A stretch of 64,000 bases of DNA from Ilex aquifolium (lineage: Eukaryota > Streptophyta > Magnoliopsida > Aquifoliales > Aquifoliaceae). The position numbers and the translations under genes were made by a program. The stretch lies in the NCBI GenBank assembly GCA_951799425.1, contig OX637399.1, positions 11,772,501 through 11,836,500 of the forward strand. Reading direction: 5' to 3'. Position 1 is the first letter of the stretch; each line of letters begins with the position of its first letter. Below, in pieces: positions 11,525 to 24,358 of this stretch. Below the pieces are notes generated by a model that was given only the letters and a program-made list of their open reading frames with translations, did not search any database and was not told the DNA's origin.

Positions 11525-11537
11525 AAGTTGGGGGGTG
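11525..11537 (+). other. A polypurine tract
   Basis: AAGTTGGGGGGTG lies directly before TGATGAGCAC, the start of the 3' LTR. Confidence 0.85.
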
Positions 11538-11853
11538 TGATGAGCACATAATATTGCATATTTAACAGCCTCATTACATGCATCTTGACTTAACTTTGCA
11601 TTTAATTACTTAGAGTTAGTCGAATTTGTGAATAATGTGGAAAATTTGATGTTGCAGGTAATCATAGGGTAAATGATGGCTTTCGAAACCCGAAAACTAA
11701 GTGTGGATGAGTGGTGAAGAGATGGATATATTACAAGAGGATTTGGAGGCTTAAAAGTGAAAGATATCAAGGAGGTAGCGGTACCTGGTATCATAGGTAC
11801 CGGTACCTAAGCCTACTGGAATATTGGTACAAGCACCCACACCATTTGGTAGT
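11538..11853 (+). repeat. A 3' LTR, left part
   Basis: This is the first 316 bp of the 3' LTR, homologous to 5034-5340. It contains the perfect palindrome AGGTACCGGTACCT at 11795-11808 and ends at the T2 insertion (flank GTAGT, 11849-11853). Confidence 0.88.
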
Positions 11854-14146
11854 TGTGATGCCTCTAAATCTGGGGGTCCGTTGATTACCCATCAACCCGC
11901 GGAATACCCGTAGATACCGAGTAATTCGATATCACACCGTTATGCCCCGTTTTCCGGGGTCCTTAATTTTAACTAAATTCGGACAGAGTCTCCTTTGTAC
12001 GGGGAGCTCTACCCAAAACACAACTTGTGCAGTATACATTAACATGACCCATCCGAGGCCCAATATAACACAATGACCACACAGGGTCCATTTATAAGTA
12101 AAACTTGACCGCACCGGGTCCATTTATCAATACTTATATCAAAACATGCAAGGTTAGTTTAACAATAACCCATATAAGTTCTATTACATTTATTCATGAA
12201 AACTTTACAAGTCAAAACCATGTTAATCAAAAGGTTTACAAAATCATGCACAAAGACCACAAGTCGGCCTCCTTCACCCTTGATGCTCTACATGGGAGCC
12301 ATCCGCCGGTGCAAACCCCACACCTGAAATTGTTTCCCGTATAGGGTGAGCCTCGCTCAGTAGAAAATTCCCTACAGAGGCTACTCCCCACCTAGATGCA
12401 CATGGAATGCTCATATGCAATACTCAATTATTCACAATAATTCTAATCATGTTTATGCAACTCAGATATGGAATTTCTCATGACATGTCATGCAACGAGG
12501 TGAGACTCATTCATGCACTCAATCCGAGCCCTTCCCGGCTCCCCAACACACGCAAGTGCCAATGTGTGAATCCATCATTTATGTTACACATCAATGACAT
12601 TTTACAAAGCTAGGGTTTTTCTTGGGGTGGGCATTCATGGACTTACACCAACGGCACCCAACCGACACGGAATTATAGGACTTCAACCCACGGTTCCGCG
12701 TATACTGACACACTTTATGGCCTTTTACACCAACGGAGTGCGAATCCTATCAACGAGTCTTTCACCCGAGGGATATTCTAGCCCTTCTTGCTAACCCCGA
12801 CCCAATTTATCTCTCATGCAATTATGCGACTCAACGGGATCTTCGATCCCTTCCTTCCGAGTCCCTTGTCAAATACCAAGAGTGACATTTGATTAACCAT
12901 GCACACACACACACACTCACACCCATGACTTACACCCATGAATGTGATGTCATGACCATGCCCAATATGCAATTGATGCCATATGAGCAATACAAACCAT
13001 ATATCATCATATTCCATGAAACTTTATATCACATGCATATAAATTTCATAATTCATCATGCTCAACATATCAACAACATATTCAAACATGTTATTCCAAT
13101 GGCATCAAACAACCATTTAAATCAAGCAAGGAATTTTATCAAACACCTTCAAGGCACAACTTATAAATCACATAGCATGCCTCAAATTTCCCTAAGTTAC
13201 AAGAACAATCACATGTAACTTCAATATATTGAAATCGAGCTAGAAGCTAGCCTAAGTCATTTCTATTCTCACTTTTCCACTTCCATAATCATAGACATAT
13301 GTATAGATCATATATATATGCATACATAACCCAAGAATTTCCTAGAAGCATTCTAGGCTAGGAATCAACCCAAGTAGGAAACCCCTACCGTTTGAAGCGT
13401 GAGATGAAGACTAGAGCTTCAAAGCTTCAAGAACACCTCAAGAACACCAACAAAGACCACAAAATCCTTGATTTCTCCAAAGACTCCACTTGAATCTTCG
13501 GTGAAATCCCTCGTTCTTGGTACGTACACGTAGCCCTTGACGAGGAGATGAACTTTGCCTCTTGGATCGACGAATTCCAACCGACGGAACTCCCGGAATC
13601 GTAGCGGGAAGGTTGAAGAATTTTTTTTTCTTTCTCTTTGGTCTTGGACGGCCGCTTGCAGCTAAGGAGAGATATTTTTTTGTCCCAAAAAGCTGATTTA
13701 AGAGGGTATATATAGGCAAAAATGTGCGGTCCACATCGCACCGCATATTTTTGACTTCCGGGTCCGTTTTTCGTCCCGAAACGATTCATTATACCTCGGA
13801 TTAAGTTCAAATTAATTTTATTTGAACTTTAAATTAATTTTATTTGAACTTTAAATTAATTTTATTTAAAATTTAAATTAATTTTAAGGAAATTTTATAA
13901 AATCCATTATTGGGGACCTTTAAAATGTCATTCACCAAGCAGTCGCCTCGAACGACGTGCAAAAATCGGACTATCTCAGAATTCGACGAAATTTGACAGG
14001 GTGACTAGATTTCGCGATACCAATCCAACGGCGAAATCCGTTTCCTCATCCGAGGTCTAGAGTATGAGTATTTCAAATAAGCATTAGGATGACAAATGAC
14101 CATTTTGCCCATATTCACAAAAATTCAAATTTACCCGGGTTTCACA
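11854..14146 (-). repeat. T2 3' LTR (left)
   Basis: A 2293-bp LTR. On the minus strand it runs from TGTGAAACCCGGG to AGGCATCACA. A TATA-like TATATATA lies at 13706-13714. A 22-bp AT-rich repeat is present four times at 13805-13890. Short ORFs inside the LTR recur in all three LTR copies simply because the LTRs are copies. Confidence 0.9.
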
Positions 14147-14165
14147 TTCTTCCCCCCTTAAAAGA
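14147..14165 (-). other. T2 polypurine tract
   Basis: On the minus strand, TTTTAAGGGGGGAAGAA immediately precedes the LTR start. Confidence 0.8.
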
Positions 14166-14240
14166 ATTTCGTCCCTAAAATTCACACACACACATACATG
14201 CAAGCTCATGCATATGCTACAGTCATGTAATAGTAAATGA

Positions 14241-17200
14241 CTATAAAAATGTACCTCTATCCTCAAATAGGAAAGGATAATTGGCACGTACGGTGTCCTC
14301 GCGCTCCCATGTCGCCTCTTCCATTCCCCGGTGCTGCCACAGCACTTTCACTAGCCTTACGGTCTTGCCTCGCAAAACCTGATCTCGGCTATCCATGATA
14401 CGCACCGGTCCCTCCTCGAAGGTCCCATCCGCATCAACAACAAGCTCGCCCCAATCCACCACATGAGTCGGATCTGGGGTATATTTCCGGAGCATAGAGA
14501 CATGGAATACCGCATGAACACCTGATAGGTTTGGCGGTAACGCCAATCAGTAAGCGACTGTACCAACCCTCTCAAGTATCTCAAAGGGCCCGATATACCT
14601 CGGTGACAGCTTTCCTCGCTTGCCGAATCTGACCACTCCTCTCGTAGGCATCACCTTCAAGAAGACATGATCTCCCACCTCAAACTCCAGAGGTCGCCGC
14701 CGTCTATCGGCGTAGCTCTTCTGCCGGCTCTGAGCCGTGAGAAGACGCTTCCTTATCAAGCTCACCTTCTCCGAGGTGTCTTTTACCAATTCCGGACCCG
14801 TAGAAGACCTCTCTCCTACCTCCGTCCAACAGACCGGAGAACGACATGGCCTCCCGTACAATGCCTCATAGGGTGACATCTGTATACTCGCCTGATAACT
14901 ATTGTTATAGGCGAACTCCACCAAGGGAAAATGATCTTCCCAGCTACCCTTGAGATCTAGGACGCATACCCGCTGCATGTCCTCTAAGGTCTGGATAGTC
15001 CTCTCAGACTGACCGTCCGTCTGGGGATCAAAAGCAGTGCTCATCATCAGTTGTGTCCCCATGGCTCGTTGGAAACTCTCCCAAAAATGGGCCGTAAACC
15101 TGGGATCCCGATCCGATACTATAGATACGGGTACCCCATGCAACCGGACAATCTCCCGTATATATAACTTGCAGAATTCCTCCAGTGTGAAGGTCATCCG
15201 CACCGCCAAAAAATGTGCCGACTTGGTAAGCCAGTCCACTATCACCCACACCGCGTCATGCCCCCGCGATGTCCGTGGAAGATGGGTCACGAAATCCATC
15301 GTGATATGCTCCCACTTCCACTCAGCTACCTCCAAAGGCTGGAGCAAACCTGCTGGTCTCTGGTGTTCAGCCTTAACCTACTGACACGTGAGACATCGAC
15401 TGACAAAGTCGCCAACTTGCCTCTTCATCCCATTCCAATGATACTGGCGACGAAGATCATGATACATCTTCGTTCCCCCTAGATGAACCGCAAAACGGGA
15501 GCAATGAAACTCCCTAAGGATCTCCTCTCTCAGATCCGCAGACTAGGGAACCACAATCCGTCCCCTGAACCGAAGACTACCATCTGCATGAATGGCCCAG
15601 CCTTCATCACCCGTACCCAATCGTACTCGGTCCCTAATGGACACTAACTCAGTATCTTGTCCCTGAGACTCAATAACCCTGCTCAGTAAGGAAGGTGTAG
15701 CCACCAAGCTCCCCAAAGTACCCTGAATATAATCAGCGTAATGTAGCCCGAACTGTCCCACAGTCTCGAGCATCTGCCATTCTCGGGAAGCCACACTAGC
15801 CACAACTCCCCGTGACTTTCGGCTGAGTGCATCAGCCACCACATTTGCCTTACCAGGATGGTAATGCAACGTGAAATCGTAGTCCTCGAGGTACTCCATC
15901 CACCTGCGTTGCCTCATGTTGAGGTCCCGCTGTGTGAAAATGTACTTCAGACTCTTGTGGTCCGAAAACACTTCAAACTGCTCGCCATACAGGTAGTGAC
16001 GCCAAGCCTTCAAGGCAAAGACAATGGCCGCCAATTACATGTCATGTGTGGGGTAATTCTGCTCGTGGTTCTTTAACTGCCGAGAACCATAAGCCACCAC
16101 CCTCCTGGACTGCATCAAGACACATCCCAGTCCGTCCTTCGAGGCATCACAATAAACTGTGTACCTCTGTCCCGTTTCCAGAACTATCAAGATAGGAGCT
16201 GAAGTAAGCCTCCTCTTTAACTCCTGGAATGCCTTCTCGCAAGAATCATTCCACTCGAACTTGACCTCTTTCCGAGTCAACCTAGTCATAGGTGCAGCCA
16301 ATCGAGAGAAGTCCTCAATGAACCTCCTGTAGTACCCTGCCAATCCCAAGAAACTACGTATCTCGAAGACTGACTTCGGCCTCTCCCAATTCATAACTGC
16401 CTCGACCTTTTCCGAGTCCACGGATACACCCGAAGCCGACACTACATGCCCCAAGAATTTCACCTCAGTAAGTCAAAATTCACACTTACTAAATTTGGCA
16501 TACAACTGATGGTCTCTCAAGGCCTGGAGAACAATCCTCAAGTGACCCTCATGCTCCTCCTCAGACTCGGAGTAGATCAAAATGTCGTCAACAAAGACCA
16601 CGACGAACTGATCAAGGTAGGGTTGGAACACCATATGCATGAGATCCATGAATGCCGCAGGGGCGTTTGTCAATCCGAATGGCATCACTGTGAACTCGAA
16701 ATGCCCATACTGCGTTCTGAACGCCGTCTTAGGGATATCTGCTTCCTTAACCCTCAACTGATGGTAACCGGTGCGGAGATCTATCTTGGAGTAGACTCGT
16801 GCCCCTCTCAGCTGATCAAACAAGTCATCAATCCTCGGTAAAGGATACCTATTCTTGATAGTAACCCTATTCAACTGCCGGTAATCTATGCATAGTCTAA
16901 GGGTTTTGTCCTTCTTCTTTGCAAATAACACCGGAGTGCCCCAAGGTGAGGTACTCGGTCTAATGAACCCCCTGTCCAACAATTCCTGCAATTGGACCTT
17001 GAGTTCTTGCAACTCAGCAGGCGCCATCCTATGTGGAGTCATAGAAATAGGCGATGTACCTGGATACAACTCAACAGTGAAGTCTACATCCCTATGTGGA
17101 GGTAATCCCGGTAGTTCATCCGAAAAAACATCCTCATAATCACACACAACCTGAGGTAGGCCCAACTCCTGTCTCGCCTCGTCCTCCGGGGTAAGGCTTG

Positions 17201-18854
17201 CCAGCCAACCCATCAACTGCCAGTGCCATCTAGAGTCGTACACGGCTTGGGGTAAAGCATCGTGCTTATCCCCCTGAAACTTGAAACAAACCCCATCCGG
17301 TGTGTAAGCAGTGACCCGCTTCCGATCACAATCAATGACCACTCGGTGTGCCACCAACCAATCCATCCCAAGGATTACATCGAACTCCGACATTTCCATG
17401 ACCCGAAGGTCCACGATGAGTAGAATCCCTGAGATCTCTAACTCACACCCCTGACATATCTGATCAACCCTCACCCTAGCACCTAGGGGAGAACTCACAT
17501 GCAATGGCTCTTCTAAGGTCTCAACCTCTAAACCCAAGTCTTTCACACAAGATGTAGCAATAAATGAATGCGATGCACCAGAATCAAACAATACTCTAGC
17601 CCATAAGCGGGAAAGTAGAAATGTACCCTGTATCACCGACGGATCTGCCGGCTCAATCTGTGGTATCATGGCGTAGACACGCCCTTGAGTCCCTGAAGTC
17701 CTGGCTTGTGAGCCCTGGCCTCGTCCCCGACCCATGCTTTGGCCCATCTGGCCAGCTTGCGGTGTCCCCGCACGTGAAGTGGTAGGGCCTTTTGCAGCAC
17801 CCTGGTACTGATACTAACTCCCCCGGCCCATGGTAGGGTAGTGAGGAGTATACTGGGTCTGTGGTAGCCCCACCGAAGTCTGGGACTGTGACGATCCGTA
17901 GCTTTGGGATCCTTGCCACTGAGGACAATCCCGCTTCATGTGACCCGGCTGGCGGCAATGGAAACATGTTTTCTGCCCCGCCTGATATGTAGTCCCCGGG
18001 TTTCCCCCGCCTTGGGAGGATCGACCATGGCCTTGGCCTTGATGGCTACGGCCTTGTCCTTGTTGCCCTTGCGGAGGAAAAGTCCTCTGCCTCTTTCTAG
18101 AACTAGAAGAAGAGGATTGGCCCTCCTTCTTCTTGTCCTTCACACCCGCCTCCCGGATGTTTCTTGCATCCTCCACTTCTCTCTCAATGGCCATGGCTGT
18201 CTGGACCATCAAGTCGAAGTCTTGTAGGAGAAGACCCACAATCTTACCCCGGATGGATAACTTCAGCCCATCCTCAAACTTTCTGACTTTGGCCGTATCT
18301 GTGGCCACGTAGTCATCGGCGAAACGTGCTAATTCGGTAAATTTAGCAACGTACTCCATCACCGTCATGGTGCCTTGTCTCAAATCCAGGAATTCCCGAG
18401 CCTTTGCATGTCTTGCTGCGGCCGGGAAGTACTTTCCCATAAAGAGTTCCTTGAACTCAATCCAAGTCATAGCCTCCAAATCCTTGGAGTCTTTCACCCA
18501 ATCCTACCACACCAGGGATTCCCCCTCCAGCTGAAATGTAGCTAGAGTTATCTTGGTGGCGTCGGAGGTGATCTCCATAGCCCTCAAAACCCTATCCACT
18601 TGCCGGAACCAATGGTCAGCTACCATAGGGTCCACTCCTCCCATGAAGATCGGAGGCTGATGTGCCTTGAACTTCTGGAGATGACTGGAGCCTCCTTGGC
18701 CCCCACCTGCACCCGTCTGTGTGAGTGTGGCAACCACTGTACCAAGAGCCTCTATGAAGGCTTGTTGGTCAGTAGTAGGTGGTGGTGGGTTGTTCCTCCC
18801 ACCGCCTCGGCCTCGGCCGCGTCCTCTTCCTCTTCCTCTTCCTCTATTTTCCAT
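14241..18854 (-). pseudogene. T2 gag-pol polyprotein (Tekay/Del chromovirus)
   Basis: One reading frame runs from the ATG at 18854 to 14241, about 1,540 codons, and encodes in order: an Arg-Gly-rich start, gag, a CCHC zinc knuckle (CFHCRQPGHMKRDC near 17960), protease ([10 protein letters not shown] near 17600), reverse transcriptase ([12 protein letters not shown] and catalytic FVDD near 16575), RNase H (YCDAS near 16155), an integrase zinc-binding domain, an integrase core of D-X35-E type (from VSDRDPRF to DGQSER, near 15110-15000), GDHVFLKV, and a chromodomain-like end (VLWQHRGMEEATWE). Seven in-frame stops interrupt it: 18504, 17814, 16473, 16035, 15543, 15378 and 14547. No frameshift was found. 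Several stops are G-to-A or C-to-T changes; the one at 14547 is CGA to TGA relative to the sister copy at 21900. The chromodomain of this lineage targets integration to heterochromatin. Confidence 0.92.
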
Positions 18855-19195
18855 CTACACACACATCAGATAGCAATAGACTAACAATTTAGTACCCAAA
18901 GTTAGGGATCAAACACAAACGTTGAGAATTCTCTCATTGTCCCCCCTAGTAGAACATGTGTCACATACTGGTAGACGTTTAACCCTTGAACTATCCCGTT
19001 CATCCCTTTTCCGAACCCAATGTTATGTTTTCTAACCCTAGTGTTCCTCCTTTCCATATACATTCTACCATGTATATAATTCACACAACAAGTAACACAT
19101 AACATGTAGCAAGTAGAGCACATAACATGAAATGCGTATGGAATGCAATGGTCTAGACCCATGTCCCTCAAGCCTTAGGTAAATCGTATACCTAA

Positions 19196-19207
19196 GCTCT
19201 GATACCA
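19196..19207 (-). other. T2 primer-binding site (initiator tRNA-Met)
   Basis: On the minus strand, TGGTATCAGAGC lies three bases past the LTR end. This is the usual Tekay/Del site complementary to initiator tRNA-Met. Confidence 0.92.
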
Positions 19208-19210
19208 AAC

Positions 19211-21483
19211 TGTGACGCCCCTAAATCCGGGGGTCCGTTGATTACCCATCAACCCGCGGAATACCCGTAGATACCGAGTAATTCGATATCACACCGTTAT
19301 GCCCCGTTTTCCGGGGTCCTTAATTTTAACGAAATTCGGACAGAGTCTCCTTTGTACGGGGAGCTCTACCCAAAACACAACTTGTGCAGTATACATTAAC
19401 ATGACCCATCCGAGGCCCAATATAACACAATGACCACACAGGGTCCATTTATAAGTAAAACTTGACCGCACCGGGTCCATTTATCAATACTTATATCAAA
19501 ACATGCAAGGTTAGTTTAACAATAACCCATATAAGTTCTATTACATTTATTCATGAAAACTTTACAAGTCAAAACCATGTTAATCAAAAGGTTTACAAAA
19601 TCATGCACAAAGACCACAGGTCGGCCTCCTTCACCCTTGATGCTCTACATGGGAGCCATCCGCCGGTGCAAACCCCACACCTGAAATTGTTTCCCGTATA
19701 GGGTGAGCCTCGCTCAGTAGAAAATTCCCTACAGAGGCTACTCCCCACCTAGATGCACATGGAATGCTCATATGCAATACTCAATTATTCACAATAATTC
19801 TAATCATGTTTATGCAACTCAGATATGGAATTTCTCATGACATGTCATGCAACGAGGTGAGACTCATTCATGCACTCAATCCGAGCCCTTCCCGGCTCCC
19901 CAACACACGCAAGTGCCAATGTGTGAATCCATCATTTATGTTACACATCAATGACATTTTACAAAGCTAGGGTTTTTCTTGGGGTGGGCATTCATGGACT
20001 TACACCAACGGCACCCAACCGACACGGAATTATAGGACTTCAACCCACGGTTCCGCGTATACTGACACACTTTATGGCCTTTTACACCAACGGAGTGCGA
20101 ATCCTATCAACGAGTCTTTCACCCGAGGGATATTCTAGCCCTTCTTGCTAACCCCGACCCAATTTATCTCTCATGCAATTATGCGACTCAACGGGATCTT
20201 CGATCCCTTCCTTCCGAGTCCCTTGTCAAATACCAAGAGTGACATTTGATTAACCATGCACACACACACACACACTCACACCCATGACTTACACCCATGA
20301 ATGTGATGTCATGACCATGCCCAATATGCAATTGATGCCATATGAGCAATACAAACCATATATCATCATATTCCATGAAACTTTATATCACATGCATATA
20401 AATTTCATAATTCATCATGCTCAACATATCAACAACATATTCAAACATGTTATTCCAATGGCATCAAACAACCATTTAAATCAAGCAAGGAATTTTATCA
20501 AACACCTTCAAGGCACAACTTATAAATCACATAGCATGCCTCAAATTTCCCTAAGTTACAAGAACAATCACATGTAACTTCAATATATTGAAATCAAGCT
20601 AGAAGCTAGCCTAAGTCATTTCTATTCTCACTTTTCCACTTCCATAATCATAGACATATGTATAGATCATATATATATGCATACATAACCCAAGAATTTC
20701 CTAGAAGCATTCTAGGCTAGGAATCAACCCAAGTAGGAAACCCCTACCGTTTGAAGCGTGAGATGAAGACTAGAGCTTCAAAGCTTCAAGAACACCTCAA
20801 GAACACCAACAAAGACCACAAAATCCTTGATTTCTCCAAAGACTCCACTTGAATCTTCGGTGAAATCCCTCGTTCTTGGTACGTACACGTAGCCCTTGAC
20901 GAGGAGATGAACTTTGCCTCTTGGATCGACGAATTCCAACCGACGGAACTCCCGGAATCGTAGCGGGAAGGTTGAAGAATTTTTTTTTCTTTCTCTTTGG
21001 TCTTGGACGGCTGCTTGCAGCTAAGGAGAGATATTTTTTTGTCCCAAAAAGCTGATTTAAGAGGGTATATATAGGCAAAAATGTGCGGTCCACATCGCAC
21101 CGCATATTTTTGACTTCCGGGTCCGTTTTTCGTCCCGAAACGATTCATTATATCTCGGATTAAGTTCAAATTAATTTTATTTGAACTTTAAATTAATTTT
21201 ATTTGAACTTTAAATTAATTTTAAGGAAATTTTATAAAATCCATTATTGGGGACCTTTAAAATGTCATTCACCACGCAGTCGCCTCGAACGACGTGCAAA
21301 AATCGGACTATCTCAGAATTCGACGAAATTTGACAGGGTGACTAGATTTCGCGATACCAATCCAACGGCGAAATTCGTTTCCTCATCCGAGGTCTAGAGT
21401 ATGAGTATTTCAAATAAGCATTAGGATGACAAATGACCATTTTGCCCATATTCACAAAAATTCAAATTTACCCGGGTTTCACA
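19211..21483 (-). repeat. T2 central LTR (5' LTR of the full unit)
   Basis: A 2273-bp LTR nearly identical to 11854-14146. It is both the 5' LTR of the full unit and the 3' LTR of the truncated unit to its right, since it is bordered by a primer site on one side and a polypurine tract (21484-21503) on the other. The 22-bp AT-rich repeat is present three times. Confidence 0.9.
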
Positions 21484-21577
21484 TTCTTCCCCCCTTAAAA
21501 AAATTTCGTCCCCAAAATTCACACACACACATACATGCAAGCCCATGCATATGCTACAGTCATGTAATAGTAAATGA

Positions 21578-22576
21578 CTATAAAAATGTACCTCTATCCT
21601 CAAATAGGAAAGGATAATTGGCACGTACGGTGTCCTCGCGCTCCCATGTCGCCTCTTCCATTCCCCGGTGCTGCCACAGCATTTTCACTAGCCTTACGGT
21701 CTTGCCTCGCAAAACCTGATCTCGGCTATCCATGATACGCACCGGTCCCTCCTCGAAGGTCCCATCCGCATCAACAACAAGCTCGGCCCAATCCACCACA
21801 TGAGTCGGATCTGGGGTATATTTCCGGAGCATAGAGACATGGAATACCGCATGAACACCTGATAGGTTTGGCGGTAACGCCAATCGGTAAGCGATTGTAC
21901 CAACCCTCTCAAGTATCTCAAAGGGCCCGATATACCTCGGTGACAGCTTTCCTCGCTTGCCGAATCTGACCACTCCTCTCGTAGGCATCACCTTCAAGAA
22001 GACATGATCTCCCACCTCAAACTCCAAAGGTCGCCGCCGTCTATCGGCGTAGCTCTTCTGCCGGCTCTGAGCCGTGAGAAGACGCTTCCTTATCAAGCTC
22101 ACCTTCTCCGAGGTGTCTTTTACCAATTCCGGACCCGTAGAAGACCTCTCTCCTACCTCCGTCCAACAGACCGGAGAACGACATGGCCTCCCGTACAATG
22201 CCTCATAGGGTGCCATCTGTATACTCGCCTGATAACTATTGTTATAGGCGAACTCCACCAAGGGAAAATGATCTTCCCAACTACCCTTGAGATCTAGGAC
22301 GCATACCCGCTGCATGTCCTCTAAGGTCTGGATAGTCCTCTCAGACTGACCGTCCGTCTGGGGATCAAAAGCAGTGCTCATCATCAGCTGTGTCCCCATG
22401 GCTCGTTGGAAACTCTCCCAAAAATGGGCCGTAAACCTGGGATCCCGATCCGATACTGTAGATACGGGTACCCCATGCAACCGGACAATCTCCCGTATAT
22501 ATAACTTGCAGAATTCCTCCAGTGTGAAGGTCATCCGCACCGCCAAAAAATGTGCCGACTTGGTAAGCATGAACAC
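21578..22576 (-). pseudogene. T2 truncated unit: integrase to chromodomain ORF
   Basis: A 332-codon uninterrupted frame encodes the integrase core from TKSAHF onward, including the second Asp (VSDRDPRF) and Glu (DGQSER) of the D-D-E triad, the GDHVFLKV region and the chromodomain-like end. The first catalytic Asp, zinc-binding domain, RT and gag are missing. The first residues (MFM) come from junction sequence, so the ATG was created by the deletion. It differs from the full unit by about ten substitutions and lacks the stop at 14547. No promoter lies directly before it, because the adjoining LTR has lost the end next to the junction. I regard it as a deletion product rather than a gene. Confidence 0.8.
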
Positions 22577-24358
22577 CTGAAATTGTTTCCCATTAAGGGT
22601 GAGCCTCGCTCAGTAGAAAATTCCCTACAGAGGCTACTCCCCACCTAGATGCACATGGAATGCTCATATGCAATACTCAATTATTCACAACAATTCTAAT
22701 CATGTTTATACAACTCAAATATGGAATTTCTCATGACATGTCATGCAACGAGGTGAGACTCATTCATGCACTCAATCCGAGCCCTTCCCGGCTCCCCAAC
22801 ACACGCAAGTGCCAATGTGTGAATCCATCATTTATGTTACACATCAATGACATTTTACAAAGCTAGGGTCTTTCTTGGGGTGGACATTCATGGACTTACA
22901 CCAACTGCACCCAACCGACACTGAATTATAGGACTTCAACCCATGGTTCCGCGTATACTGACACACTTTATGGCCTTTTACACCAACGGAGTGCGAATCC
23001 TATCAACGAGTCTTTCACCCGAGGGATATTCTAGCCCTTCTTGCTAACCCCGACCCAATTTATCTCTCATGCAATTATGCGACTCAACGGGATCTTCGAT
23101 CCCTTCCTTCCGAGTCCCTTGTCAAATACCAAGAGTGGCATTTGATTAACCATGCACACACACACACACACTCACACCCATGACTTACACCCATGAATGT
23201 GATGTCATGACCATGCCCAATATGCAATTGATGCCATATGAGCAATACAAACCATATATCATCATATTCCATGAAACTTTATATCACATGCAAATAAATT
23301 TCATAATTCATCATGCTCAACATATCAACAACATATTCAAACATGTTATTCCAATGGCATCAAACAACCATTTAAATCAAGCAAGGAATTTTATCAAACA
23401 CCTTCAAGGCACAACTTATAAATCACATAGCATGCCTCAAATTTCCCTAAGTTACAAGAACAATCACATGTAACTTCAATATATGGAAATCGAGCTAGAA
23501 GCTAGCCTAAGCCATTTCTATTCTCACTTTTCCACTTCCATAATCATAGACATATGTATAGATCATATATATATGCATACATAACCCAAGAATTTCCTAG
23601 AAGCATTCTAGACTAGGAATCAACCCAAGTAGGAAACCTCTACCGTTTGAAGCGTGAGATGAAGACTAGAGCTTCAAAGCTTTAAGAACACCTCAAGAAC
23701 ACCAACAAAGACCACCAAATCCTTGATTTCTCCAAAGACTCCACTTGAATCTTCGGTGAAATCCCTCGTTCTTGGTACGTACGCGTAGCCCTTGACGAGG
23801 AGATGAACTTTGCCTCTTGGATCGACGGATTCCAACCGACGGAACTCCCGGAATCGGAGCGGGAAGGTTGAAGAATTTTTTTTTCTTTCTCTTTGGTCTT
23901 GGACGGCTGCTTGCAGCTAATGAGAGATATTTTTTTGTCCCAAAAAGCTGATTTAAGAGGGTATATATAGGAAAAAATGTGCGGTTCACATCGCACCGCA
24001 TATTTTCGCCTTCCGGGTCCGTTTTTCGTCCCAAAACGATTCATTATACCTCGGATTAAGTTCAAATTAATTTTATTTGAACTTTAACTTAATTTTAAGG
24101 AAATTTTATAAAATCCATTATTGGGGACCTTTAAAATGTCATTCGCCACTCAGTCGCCTCGAACGACGTGTAAAAATCCGACTATCTCGGAATTTCGACG
24201 AAATTTGACAGGGTGACTAGATTTCGCGATACAAATCCAATGGCGAAATCTGTTTCCTCATCCGAGGTCTAGATTATGAGTATTTCAAATAAGCATTAGG
24301 ATGGAAAATGACCATTTTGCCCTTATTCAAAAAAATTCAAATTTACCCGGGTTTCACA
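22573..24358 (-). repeat. T2 outer LTR, truncated
   Basis: This is 1786 bp of the T2 LTR with its terminal 466 bp missing. It is more diverged from the other two LTRs than they are from each other. The junction with pol sequence at 22568-22573 has four extra bases. The 22-bp AT-rich repeat is present twice. Confidence 0.87.

Larger units (their letters stand above)
11854..24358 (-). mobile_element. T2 complex: Tekay/Del-like element with three LTRs
   Basis: From right to left, the order in the element's own direction is: partial LTR (24358-22573), partial pol (22568-21578), LTR (21483-19211), primer site, full gag-pol (18854-14241), polypurine tract, LTR (14146-11854). The outer flanks GTAGT and ATAGT fit a 5-bp target duplication with one transition. 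The A 5' LTR shows the corresponding uninterrupted site. The two complete LTRs differ by roughly a dozen substitutions plus copy-number changes in a 22-bp repeat, so this is a recent insertion. A tandem element sharing a central LTR, followed by a deletion in the outer unit, explains the order. Confidence 0.85.

Noticed and set aside
13427-13810. A 127-codon minus-strand ORF found three times (also 20786-21169 and 23682-24065)
   Set aside because: It lies within the T2 LTR, begins upstream of the TATA-like site, and recurs only because the LTR is present three times.
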